From: G963662905 sp963662905
GTDB taxonomy: Bacteria; Bacteroidota; Bacteroidia; Bacteroidales; WRLA01
NCBI GenBank assembly: GCA_963662905.2
Contig: CAXXFD010000004.1
Coordinates: 1-64,000 of the forward strand
DNA: 64,000 nucleotides
Direction: 5' to 3'
Below the pieces are notes generated by a model that was given only the letters and a program-made list of their open reading frames with translations, ran no database searches and was not told the DNA's origin. This document shows positions 51,279 through 59,331 of this stretch, piece by piece (position 1 is the first letter of the stretch; the number at the start of each line of letters is the position of its first letter). The position numbers and the translations under genes are program-made.

Positions 51279-51893
51279 ATGCACATAGCCATTGCAGGAA
51301 ATATCGGCTCCGGGAAAACCACCCTGGCCGGTTTGCTCGCCAAACAATACGGATGGGAAGCCCATTACGAAGACGTTGATTCCAACCCTTATCTGCACAG
51401 TTTCTACGAGGATATGCAGCGCTGGTCTTTTAACCTGCAGGTGTATTTCCTGAACAGCCGCTTCCGGCAAATTGTCGATATCCGAAACAGCGGAAAAACA
51501 GTTATTCAGGATCGGACCATTTATGAAGACGCCTATATTTTTGCGCCCAACCTGCACGATATGAACCTTATGTCTTCGCGCGATTTTGATAACTACACAT
51601 CACTTTTTGAACTGATGAGCTCCTTTATCCAGCCACCCGACCTGCTGATTTATTTGCAGGCCACTGTACCCACGCTGGTCAATCAGATCCAGAACCGTGG
51701 CCGCGAATACGAAGAAGCCATCCGCCTGGATTACCTCAAACGCCTGAACGAACGCTATGAAGCCTGGATCAGCAAATACGATATCGGCAAATTGCTTGTA
51801 ATCCCTGTTGACGATATCGATTTCATAAAGAGGCCCGAAGATCTCGGAATGATTATGGATAAAATCAATGCCGAAATCCACGGACTTTTCTAA
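51279..51893 (+). CDS. Deoxynucleoside kinase
   Basis: The 204-residue protein has the P-loop IAGNIGSGKTTLAGLLAKQY (4-23), the family motif HYEDVDSNPYLHSFYEDMQR, then TVIQDRTIYEDAYIFAPNL with the DRT/ERS-type motif, and a LID region with RGREYEEAIRLDYLKRL. It phosphorylates deoxyadenosine, deoxyguanosine or deoxycytidine in nucleotide salvage; the specificity cannot be read. It is followed after four bases by kdsB. Confidence 0.93.
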   Translation: MHIAIAGNIGSGKTTLAGLLAKQYGWEAHYEDVDSNPYLHSFYEDMQRWSFNLQVYFLNSRFRQIVDIRNSGKTVIQDRTIYEDAYIFAPNLHDMNLMSSRDFDNYTSLFELMSSFIQPPDLLIYLQATVPTLVNQIQNRGREYEEAIRLDYLKRLNERYEAWISKYDIGKLLVIPVDDIDFIKRPEDLGMIMDKINAEIHGLF

Positions 51894-51897
51894 ACTT

Positions 51898-52653
51898 ATG
51901 AGCCATTTCCACGGAATAATACCAGCGCGCTATGCGTCCACCCGTTTTCCGGGCAAGCCATTGGCTGATATCAATGGCAAAAGCATGGTGATACGGGTTT
52001 TCGAACAAGCCCAAAAAAGCGGGGTTTTCAAAAGCCTGTGCGTTGCTACTGATGACGAACGCATTTTCAATCACGTGCGCCATCATGGCGGAAACGCGTG
52101 CATGACGGCAGCACATCACCGGAGCGGAACCGAGCGCTGCGCAGAAGTTGCGGAACATTTGCTTCGCGAAGGCCGGGCCGGCGAAGAAGACATCATCATC
52201 AACATTCAGGGCGACGAACCCTATATTGCCACAGAGCAGATAAAAAAAGTTGCCGGCATATTTTCCTCAGCCTCAGTGGGCATCGCCACGCTCATCAAAA
52301 AGATTGAAAATCCTGCGGAACTTTTCGATGAGAACACCGTTAAAGCCGTCCCCGGAGCAGGAAACAGAGTGCTTTATTTCAGCCGGCTTCCCGTGCCCTT
52401 TTTGCGTTCCAAACCAAAGGACGTATGGCTTCAAAACGGAAACTGGTTTAAGCACATCGGAATGTATGCTTACCGTATTGGCATCCTGAAAGAGATCAGC
52501 AAACTGGAAGAAGCAAATGCAGAAATTGCAGAATCGCTCGAGCAGTTGCGCTGGCTGGCACAGGGATACAGCATTTATTATGCTGAAACAAGCCGGGAAA
52601 GCATTTCGGTTGATTGTCCGGACGACTTGTTAAAACTTATAAACAAGACTTGA
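51898..52653 (+). CDS. kdsB: 3-deoxy-manno-octulosonate cytidylyltransferase
   Basis: Makes CMP-Kdo from CTP and Kdo, the activated sugar for the lipopolysaccharide inner core. The 251-residue protein begins MSHFHGIIPARYASTRFPGK, the nucleotidyltransferase signature, and has VATDDERI near 49, INIQGDEPYIATEQI near 101 and HIGMYAYRIGILKEISKL near 185. The frame opens at 51868 but the ATG at 51898 gives the conserved start. Its presence confirms a Gram-negative envelope. Confidence 0.95.
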   Translation: MSHFHGIIPARYASTRFPGKPLADINGKSMVIRVFEQAQKSGVFKSLCVATDDERIFNHVRHHGGNACMTAAHHRSGTERCAEVAEHLLREGRAGEEDIIINIQGDEPYIATEQIKKVAGIFSSASVGIATLIKKIENPAELFDENTVKAVPGAGNRVLYFSRLPVPFLRSKPKDVWLQNGNWFKHIGMYAYRIGILKEISKLEEANAEIAESLEQLRWLAQGYSIYYAETSRESISVDCPDDLLKLINKT

Positions 52654-52680
52654 TTTCTCTAAAAATCAGGACTATTTTTG
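52650..52680 (+). promoter_or_regulatory. Promoter of the HU-CCDC81/SPOR gene
   Basis: TTG at 52650-52652 and TATTTTTG at 52673-52680, 20 bases apart; 16 bases before the ATG. Confidence 0.55.
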
Positions 52681-52696
52681 TGAAATTTGATTCATC

Positions 52697-53794
52697 ATGG
52701 CGAAAGAACTTACATCATTTATCAGCGAATTATTATACGATCACGAATGCATCATAGTGCCCCGTTTGGGAGGATTTCTGGCGCGATATCAGGGCGCAAG
52801 CATACATCCCGTGCAGCACACATTCACACCGCCCACACGAACAGTGGTTTTTAATCCGGCACTGCTCGAAAACGACGGTTTACTGATCAATTATATCGCC
52901 CGGCGCAAGCGCATCAGCTATGATGAAGCATCTGAATGGGTTCAATCAGAAATTTTGGCGATCCTGAGCGGTTTGAAGCAAAATAACGAACAGGAACTAC
53001 CCGGACTGGGAATCCTGAAACGCAATGCGGAACAACGCCTGCTTTTTATCCCGAATGATGCAGCCAATTTCCTTCATGACGCTTACGGCCTCGGCACATT
53101 CGTATCGCCGGCAATCCGTCGCGAAAGCCGCTTGCAGGCAGAAAAACGCGTGATCAAAGCACAGCGCCGCGCCGAAAAAACATTCACCGGATCATGGCAT
53201 TCCGTAATCTGGCCAGCAGCCGCTGCAGTAGCGGTTATCGGAGTACTGTCGTGGACCGTGTACAGCCAGTTTTTCCGCACCAGCCAGTACACCAACGACT
53301 TTATTCCCATAGCCCAAAAAGAACAGCCTGTTAACCAAACAAACGAGAGCACAATCCCCGAAGTAAAACCGGAACAGGCTTCCATTTTGCCAACACATAA
53401 TGATGGTACGGAAGAACAAAAACCGGAAGCCCGGGAGACTATTGTTGACGAAACCATAGTTGAAGAAAGCACCGAAGACAAGAGCACTTATAATGCCGAA
53501 CCTGATTTCTCTTCAGCTGCGGTTCCGGCAGTACAGGAGGAAATCATGGACAGCCCGGCAAATGATTACTACATCATTTGCGGTAGCTACCTAAACAAAA
53601 CCAAAGCCCGCAAATTTTACCAAAGGCTTATCAACCAAGGCTTTGACGCACAAATCCTCGGCCCTTACGAAAACGGTCGCGTGCGTATCAGTTGCGCCCA
53701 TTATACCGATCAGGAAGCCGCGGCTCTTCGCCTGGACGAAATCCGGAAAATTATCCGTAAGGATGCATGGATTTTGGAGGAGCCAACGAATTAA
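52697..53794 (+). CDS. HU-CCDC81 and SPOR domain protein
   Basis: The 365-residue protein has an N-terminal Bacteroidota CCDC81-like HU domain (LTSFISELLYDHECIIVPRL, then GGFLARYQGASIHPVQHTFT; about 1-145), a basic stretch and a membrane helix (SVIWPAAAAVAVIGVLSWTV, about 168-187). A long Glu/Thr-rich linker leads to a C-terminal SPOR domain (DYYIICGSYLNKTKARKFYQ ... WILEE), which binds denuded peptidoglycan at division sites. The HU part is cytoplasmic and the SPOR part periplasmic. The layout links a DNA-binding-like fold to the cell wall. A terminator follows. Confidence 0.92.
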   Translation: MAKELTSFISELLYDHECIIVPRLGGFLARYQGASIHPVQHTFTPPTRTVVFNPALLENDGLLINYIARRKRISYDEASEWVQSEILAILSGLKQNNEQELPGLGILKRNAEQRLLFIPNDAANFLHDAYGLGTFVSPAIRRESRLQAEKRVIKAQRRAEKTFTGSWHSVIWPAAAAVAVIGVLSWTVYSQFFRTSQYTNDFIPIAQKEQPVNQTNESTIPEVKPEQASILPTHNDGTEEQKPEARETIVDETIVEESTEDKSTYNAEPDFSSAAVPAVQEEIMDSPANDYYIICGSYLNKTKARKFYQRLINQGFDAQILGPYENGRVRISCAHYTDQEAAALRLDEIRKIIRKDAWILEEPTN

Positions 53795-53829
53795 GCAAGA
53801 TATTTTAAATGCGGCACTGTCGCAAAACG

Positions 53830-53859
53830 AAACAGCCCGGAATTATTTTCGGGCTGTTT
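53830..53859 (+). terminator. Intrinsic terminator after the SPOR-domain gene
   Basis: AAACAGCCCG and CGGGCTGTTT form a perfect 10-bp stem with a 10-base loop, 35 bases after the stop. Confidence 0.8.
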
Positions 53860-53933
53860 AGGTTTAAAAGATTCAGATACATTTTAAATACGCCCAAGGA
53901 GGTAAAACGAATCACTTAGCTCAATAGATTTTT

Positions 53934-53941
53934 TATTTTTG
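53934..53941 (+). promoter_or_regulatory. Putative trmB promoter -7 element
   Basis: TATTTTTG fits TAnnTTTG and lies only 17 bases before the GTG start, implying a leader of about ten bases. Confidence 0.5.
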
Positions 53942-53958
53942 CGGCAAAATTTATTTAA

Positions 53959-54657
53959 GTGGGCAAAAAGAACAAAAAGCAAAAATTCGCTGAAGTAGAA
54001 AGCTTCCCAAACTTTTTTCAGCCGGGTTATTTCGATATACAAGACAATGGCTTTCCATTGAAAGGAAAATGGAATAAAGAATATTTCAAAAACGACAACC
54101 CCATCATTGCTGAATTTGGCTGCGGGAAAGGCGATTATACGTACAATCTTGCCAAAAAAAATCCCAATAAAAATTATATCGGGATGGATTTAAAAGGCAA
54201 CCGCATATGGAAAGGCGCCAAAGACAGCATCAAGGATGGCCTTAGCAATGTAGCTTTTGTGCGCGGCCAGGTGCAGCATGCACAGGAATATTTTGAGCAC
54301 GGCGAGCTTTCCGAAATCTGGATTACTTTTCCCGATCCACAGCTTGAAAAGCCCCGCCACCGCAAGCGCTTTACACATCCCGCTTTTCTGGAGCGCTACC
54401 GCAATGTCCTTGCGCAGGATCATCTGATCCATTTAAAAACCGATAGCGATGTTTTTTTCGATTACACCCTGGAAATCCTGAAAGAAGAAGGTATTAAGCC
54501 GATTATCTGCTCTTATGATGTATATACCGATCCGGAAATTGAAGAAAACGCTCCGGAGGTAAAGGAAATCCAAACTTTTTATGAACGCATGTGGCTGGCG
54601 GAAGGCCGACTTATAAAATACCTGCGTTTCCGCCTGAAACCAACAAACAATGGATAA
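53959..54657 (+). CDS. trmB: tRNA (guanine-N7-)-methyltransferase
   Basis: Methylates G46 in the tRNA variable loop. The 232-residue protein starts with GTG and has the SAM site PIIAEFGCGKGDYTYNLAKK near 49-68, NYIGMDLKGNRIWKGAKDS near 73 and the family motif IWITFPDPQLEKPRHRKRFT near 120-139, followed by HLKTDSDVFFDY. It overlaps the next gene by eight bases. Confidence 0.95.
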   Translation: MGKKNKKQKFAEVESFPNFFQPGYFDIQDNGFPLKGKWNKEYFKNDNPIIAEFGCGKGDYTYNLAKKNPNKNYIGMDLKGNRIWKGAKDSIKDGLSNVAFVRGQVQHAQEYFEHGELSEIWITFPDPQLEKPRHRKRFTHPAFLERYRNVLAQDHLIHLKTDSDVFFDYTLEILKEEGIKPIICSYDVYTDPEIEENAPEVKEIQTFYERMWLAEGRLIKYLRFRLKPTNNG

Positions 54658-54988
54658 AGATTCCTTTTTTGAACGGGTTTATACTGTTACGGAGCAAATC
54701 CCTTATGGAAGGGCAACATCCTACGGAGCCATTGCACGCTATCTGGGATCAGGTCGGTCGGCACGAATGGTTGGCTGGGCCATGAACAATGCGCACAGCC
54801 TTCCGCGCAACATCCCGGCACACCGTGTGGTAAATCGTAATGGGCAATTGACCGGAAAACATCATTTCGGAAGCCCCGATTTAATGCAGCAATTACTCGA
54901 AAACGAAGGAATTCGTGTAGAAAACGATCAAATTACTAACTTTGAAGAATATTTCTGGGATCCATCAAAAGAATTGGCAACAAATTAA
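54650..54988 (+). CDS. Alkyltransferase-like DNA-binding protein lacking the catalytic Cys
   Basis: The 112-residue protein is a single MGMT C-terminal domain. It has IPYGRATSYGAIARYLGSGR (17-36), the arginine-finger region RMVGWAMNNAHS and the active-site segment IPAHRVVNRNGQLTG. The methyl-accepting cysteine of PCHRV is Ala57 here (PAHRV). ATL proteins carry Trp or Ala there; they bind O6-alkylguanine without repairing it and hand it to nucleotide excision repair. The protein should therefore be a damage sensor, not a transferase. It overlaps trmB by eight bases. Confidence 0.9.
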   Translation: MDKDSFFERVYTVTEQIPYGRATSYGAIARYLGSGRSARMVGWAMNNAHSLPRNIPAHRVVNRNGQLTGKHHFGSPDLMQQLLENEGIRVENDQITNFEEYFWDPSKELATN

Positions 54989-55034
54989 CCATTAGAATAT
55001 AGCGCTCAGCGCCTAAACCAAACAACATCAATTT

Positions 55035-56687
55035 ATGAAAAAACTGATTTTTTCCCTTTTTGCATTGGCCATTGTGTTGGCCTCCTGCAATCCAAAACCA
55101 GCAGAACAAAAAGAAACTGCCGCAAACGAAAACGAAGAAATACGCATGAAAGTTGAAGAATTTGTTCCCGTGAAGCTCACTACGGACATCAGCAAACTCA
55201 CTGAAAGTGAAAAGCAAATGATCCCTTTGATGATCGAAGCTGCCCAAATCATGGATAAGCTTTTCTGGGAACAGGCTTATGGCGACAAAGCCCAACTGAT
55301 GGCCGAAATCCAGGATCCATGGACGAAAAAATTTGCTGAAATCAATTACGGCCCATGGGAACGCCTCAATGGCAACAAACCCTTTGTAAAAGGTGTGGGA
55401 CCAAAACCAAAAGGAGCTTGTTTTTATCCAAAAGACATGACTGTTGAGGAATTTGAGGCTTTTGACAATCCGGAAAAAACCAGCCTTTATACGCTCATCC
55501 GCCGCGATGATGCAGGAAACCTTATCGTTGTGCCTTACAGCGAAGCTTATAAAGATGAGCTCACGAAAGCGGCCGACCTGATCCGCAAAGCATCTGAAAT
55601 CGCCGAAGATCCAGGCCTCAAAAAATATCTCAGCCTCCGTGCCGATGCATTACTGAGCGACGACTATTACCCAAGTGATAACGCATGGATGGACATGAAA
55701 AACAATGGAATTGATTTTGTTGTTGGCCCCATTGAGAATTATGAAGACCATTTGTTCCAGTATAAAACCGCATTCGAATCATTTGTTTTGGTAAAAGACA
55801 AAGAATGGAGCAATAAAGTGCTGCGCTACGCCAGCCTGCTTCCCGAGCTGCAAACCACACTTCCCGTTGCCGACGAGTATAAAAAAGAAGTGCCCGGCAG
55901 CTCCAGCGACCTTGGTGTTTATGATGCGGTTTTCTATGCCGGAGATTGCAATGCTGGCAGTAAAACCATCGCCATCAACCTGCCCAACGATCCACGCATC
56001 CACGTTGACAAAGGCAGCCGCAAGCTCCAGTTAAAAAACTCCATGAAAGCCAAATTTGATAAAATCCTGGTTCCTATCAGCGAAATCCTGATTGCAGAAG
56101 ACCAACGCAAGCACATCAAATTTGATGCTTTCTTTGAAAATACTATGTTCCATGAAGTAGGCCACGGTCTGGGCATCAAGCAAACCATTAATGGTAAAGG
56201 CGGTGTGCGCGAAGCAATGAAAGACACCTATTCGGCTATCGAAGAAGGAAAAGCTGATATCCTCGGACTTTTTCTCGTTACTAAACTCAACGAAATGGGC
56301 GAATTTGAAAACAAAGACCTGATGGACAATTTCGTAACCTTTATGGCCGGTATTTTCCGCTCGGTACGTTTTGGGGTTTCCAGTTCGCACGGCATGGCCA
56401 ATATGGTCCGCTTTTACTATTTCCAGGAAAAAGGCGCTTTTACCCGCGATGAAGCTACAGGCACTTACCGCGTGAATTTCGATAAAATGAAGCAGGCCAT
56501 GATTGACCTCGCCGAAATGATCCTGACCATTCAGGGTGATGGCAATTATGATGCCGCCAAAAAGCTCCTCGACGAAAAAGGCAGCATCCGTCCTGAGCTG
56601 CAAGCCGACCTCGACCGCATTTCAGATGCCAACATCCCACGAGATATTGTATTTGAGCAAGGTGTGGAAGTACTTGGCCTGAAATAA
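55035..56687 (+). CDS. M49-like (dipeptidyl peptidase III-type) zinc peptidase, lipoprotein
   Basis: The 550-residue protein has a lipoprotein signal (FSLFALAIVLASC, Cys18). The metal site is MFHEVGHGLG (His373, Glu374, His377) followed by AIEEGKADILGLFLVTKL near 400, corresponding to the EExxAD motif of family M49. Classic DPP III has six residues HExxGH; here the spacing is HExxH. The tail SSHGMANMVRFYYFQEKGAF also fits the family. It should cleave dipeptides from peptide N-termini in the periplasm or at the outer membrane. A terminator follows. Confidence 0.82.
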   Translation: MKKLIFSLFALAIVLASCNPKPAEQKETAANENEEIRMKVEEFVPVKLTTDISKLTESEKQMIPLMIEAAQIMDKLFWEQAYGDKAQLMAEIQDPWTKKFAEINYGPWERLNGNKPFVKGVGPKPKGACFYPKDMTVEEFEAFDNPEKTSLYTLIRRDDAGNLIVVPYSEAYKDELTKAADLIRKASEIAEDPGLKKYLSLRADALLSDDYYPSDNAWMDMKNNGIDFVVGPIENYEDHLFQYKTAFESFVLVKDKEWSNKVLRYASLLPELQTTLPVADEYKKEVPGSSSDLGVYDAVFYAGDCNAGSKTIAINLPNDPRIHVDKGSRKLQLKNSMKAKFDKILVPISEILIAEDQRKHIKFDAFFENTMFHEVGHGLGIKQTINGKGGVREAMKDTYSAIEEGKADILGLFLVTKLNEMGEFENKDLMDNFVTFMAGIFRSVRFGVSSSHGMANMVRFYYFQEKGAFTRDEATGTYRVNFDKMKQAMIDLAEMILTIQGDGNYDAAKKLLDEKGSIRPELQADLDRISDANIPRDIVFEQGVEVLGLK

Positions 56688-56710
56688 AAATAAACAACAT
56701 ATTTCTGAAG

Positions 56711-56740
56711 AACGCTCCGCCTGATGGTGGGGCGTTTTTT
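56711..56740 (+). terminator. Intrinsic terminator after the M49-like gene
   Basis: AACGCTCCGCC and GGTGGGGCGTT pair fully (two G-T wobbles) around TGAT, followed by a T-run. Confidence 0.85.
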
Positions 56741-56811
56741 TGTTGTGCCGTCAAATTGATTTTATCAGTATATTTGATTTCAATTTATTGCAAACCAATA
56801 AACCCCATCCC

Positions 56812-58050
56812 ATGAAATCAAATGTCGCCTGCTTTTTAGCAATACTTTTGTTTAGCTGCTTCTCATTTTCCTGCAGCAAAGAAAATTCTGATTCCGAAAT
56901 AAAACCGATCACGAATCATCAGCAAGAACTTCAGGAGCTTATCGACAATACCTGGAATGATTTTGTGGACGGCAAAGAAAATTATCCCGGAGGATATGCC
57001 TTAAAAATTATTGCGCCCGCCGGCGAGTATTATGTCGCTTGCGGCGATTTATCAGAAACCACAGAACATACGCATTTCAGGGCAGCCAGCACCACAAAAA
57101 CCTATACGGCTGCTGCAATTATGCTGCTTCATCAGGAAGGAAAGCTCAATATCGATCATAAAATCACAGCGAATATTCCCGGAAGTGACCAGCCTTATCT
57201 ACCTGAAACAGAAAATTTCGACATCCCTTTTAAAGAGGATATCACTATCAAACTATTGCTTCAGCACCGCGCCGGCATGTGGGATATTATCAATCAGGAT
57301 ATTCCTGATACCGTTAGCGAACCTTATGCGGGAATGCGTTATTGCGACTATATAACGGATATCCTGCAGCAGCCCGATCACACATTCACTATAGAAGAAA
57401 CAGCTGGAATAGTTTCAAAACATCAGCTTTATAATTCAAAACCCACCACTGAATTCCACTATTCGGATACCGGTATGGGGCTGCTTGGCCTGATCATCGA
57501 ACGTGTTTCGGGCAAAAGATTTGATCAGTTCCTCGCTGAAAATTTTCTGAAACCCTTAAACCTCAACAACACCCATTTCCCATTTTTGGGCACAGATATC
57601 AGTCTGCCGGAACCCTATGCTCCTTCATGGGTTTTCGTTGATGGGCAAATTATTGAAGTCCCTTTTCACAATATCTCCATGCATGTGGCTGAGGGCAATA
57701 TGGTTACCACACCAAGCGATCTGGCTCACTGGACAAAAAATCTATATACCGGAAAAGCAGGTATTAATTACGAAAATGTCCGCTTTTATATGATGGATTG
57801 CCTGCCTACATTTGAGTCGCATCAGAATTACGGATTGGGCACTGTTTTTACACCTGAGTTGGGTTATGGCCATAATGGAGGCCATGTGGCATTTTTTACG
57901 GTAGCGCGTTACAATCCCGAAAACGACCTCACTGTTGTGATGTACACCAACATCTGGGATTTCAATATTATGATGAACGATATGATGGCGGAACTTCTAC
58001 AAATGTATTCCGCTCTTTATCAGCTTGATGATATCCTAAAAAATCAATAA
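56812..58050 (+). CDS. Beta-lactamase-fold serine hydrolase, lipoprotein
   Basis: The 412-residue protein starts MKSNVACFLAILLFSCFSFS with a lipobox Cys21 (frame open from 56740). It has the class C/DD-peptidase SxxK motif in HFRAASTTKTYTAAAIMLLH (Ser93, Lys96), the second motif YSDTGMGLLGLIIERVSGKR near 223 (YxD/N) and HNGGHVAFF near 360 as the third (HxG). Relatives are esterases, D-aminopeptidases and penicillin-binding-like enzymes; true beta-lactamase activity is not implied. It is the first of three exported hydrolase genes. Confidence 0.88.
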   Translation: MKSNVACFLAILLFSCFSFSCSKENSDSEIKPITNHQQELQELIDNTWNDFVDGKENYPGGYALKIIAPAGEYYVACGDLSETTEHTHFRAASTTKTYTAAAIMLLHQEGKLNIDHKITANIPGSDQPYLPETENFDIPFKEDITIKLLLQHRAGMWDIINQDIPDTVSEPYAGMRYCDYITDILQQPDHTFTIEETAGIVSKHQLYNSKPTTEFHYSDTGMGLLGLIIERVSGKRFDQFLAENFLKPLNLNNTHFPFLGTDISLPEPYAPSWVFVDGQIIEVPFHNISMHVAEGNMVTTPSDLAHWTKNLYTGKAGINYENVRFYMMDCLPTFESHQNYGLGTVFTPELGYGHNGGHVAFFTVARYNPENDLTVVMYTNIWDFNIMMNDMMAELLQMYSALYQLDDILKNQ

Positions 58051-58106
58051 AACCAGAAATAAAACCAATTTGGAATTTATTGTCCGGCCATAAAACACAT
58101 CAAAAA

Positions 58107-59309
58107 ATGAAACGAAGACAATTCTTATTCCGCGCTGCAGCTGCTGGCACCGGAGCTGTGATCCTTCCAAACTTATGGGGATGTTCGAAAGATGATGAAA
58201 CGGAGATTATTCCGGTAAAGCCGGAAAACCAGCCATTTTTTAAATACCTGGAAGTTTCAGGAAGCCATTATGATGTTGGGAAGCAAATCGGCACATACTT
58301 CTCCAAAGAGATTTTATCCTCCAGAATGGCCTTGAGAGATATGTTGGCTGCCATTAACGGAATAATTTATTCGGCGCCGGATGTATTTTACGATCCCTTC
58401 CTTGAAGCCAGTCAAAACTTTTTTCCCGACTATATTGATGAAATTCAAGGCATTGCAGATGGTATTCATCTAAGCTTCAGGGATGTATTTGCCACAAATA
58501 TTTTTATGGAAGTTTATTATTTATACCTCGAATTATCTGGCAAGAAAGCGTTTCAACTTCCGGATAATCTTGGGTGCAGCACTCTAGCCTACTCAAAAAA
58601 CCAAAAATTATTCCTCGCGCATAACGAAGACCTTTTCACCAGCTTTCTGAACAGCATGTATCTGGTAAAAATGTCGGTCAAAGGCAAACCGGAAATACTT
58701 GGGCTGAGCTATCCGGGTATGCTCATGGGCGTACCTCCCTGCATGAACGAAGCAGGAATAGTACAATGCGGGAACGATATCTCTGGTTTGCATATCGAAC
58801 CTTCTGTTCCCGCTGCTTTTCATTTTCGTTCGGTTATGGATGCCCAAAATCTTGATGATGCTGTTCAGCGGGCCGGCATTCCACAAAGAGCCAAAACAAT
58901 GACGCATAATATCGGATCTTTTATTGAAAAACGCATCATCAGTATTGAGGCCGCACCAGAAATAAAGAGCGAAAAAGAAATCAACGGAATGTATGTGCAT
59001 ACCAATCATTTTATTGATGATGCCACGAAAGAAATCGCCCAGGATGAAAATGTTTTTCCCTCTTCCTATGGACGCTTTGACACATTAAGCAACAATTCAG
59101 CGCCTTATGCTGAACAGCCGGATGATATTCATAACGAACTATTCACTGAATTAATGTCATCGCACGAAGGTGCCTATACGCCCTGTGTCCATGATCAAAA
59201 CGGATCCAGCACACTTGCCCATACAGTATTTGATTTTCAGGAGAAAAATTGGAAGCTCTATTATTCAAATCCTTGTTTGGGTCGGATGAATACTTACAAT
59301 CACTTTTAA
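58107..59309 (+). CDS. C45-family (acyl-CoA:6-APA acyltransferase-like) hydrolase, Tat lipoprotein
   Basis: The 400-residue protein has a twin-arginine signal (MKRRQFLFRAAAAGTGAVIL) followed by PNLWGC, a possible lipidation site. The body fits the C45/AAT N-terminal-nucleophile family: YDVGKQIGTYFSKEIL near 55, then NLGCSTLAYSKNQKLFLAHN with nucleophile Cys157, exposed by self-cleavage in relatives, and NEDLFTSF. Members deacylate or transacylate amides. It follows the beta-lactamase-fold gene by about 56 bases and precedes an S41 peptidase. The frame opens at 58080 but the Tat signal starts at 58107. Confidence 0.8.
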   Translation: MKRRQFLFRAAAAGTGAVILPNLWGCSKDDETEIIPVKPENQPFFKYLEVSGSHYDVGKQIGTYFSKEILSSRMALRDMLAAINGIIYSAPDVFYDPFLEASQNFFPDYIDEIQGIADGIHLSFRDVFATNIFMEVYYLYLELSGKKAFQLPDNLGCSTLAYSKNQKLFLAHNEDLFTSFLNSMYLVKMSVKGKPEILGLSYPGMLMGVPPCMNEAGIVQCGNDISGLHIEPSVPAAFHFRSVMDAQNLDDAVQRAGIPQRAKTMTHNIGSFIEKRIISIEAAPEIKSEKEINGMYVHTNHFIDDATKEIAQDENVFPSSYGRFDTLSNNSAPYAEQPDDIHNELFTELMSSHEGAYTPCVHDQNGSSTLAHTVFDFQEKNWKLYYSNPCLGRMNTYNHF

Positions 59310-59331
59310 AACACATCAAAAAACAAACATC

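Noticed and set aside
54650..54988. Active methylguanine methyltransferase
   Set aside because: The acceptor cysteine is replaced by alanine in PAHRV.
56812..58050. Antibiotic-resistance beta-lactamase
   Set aside because: The SxxK/YSD/HNGG motif set is shared with many esterases and peptidases; nothing in the sequence shows penicillinase activity.
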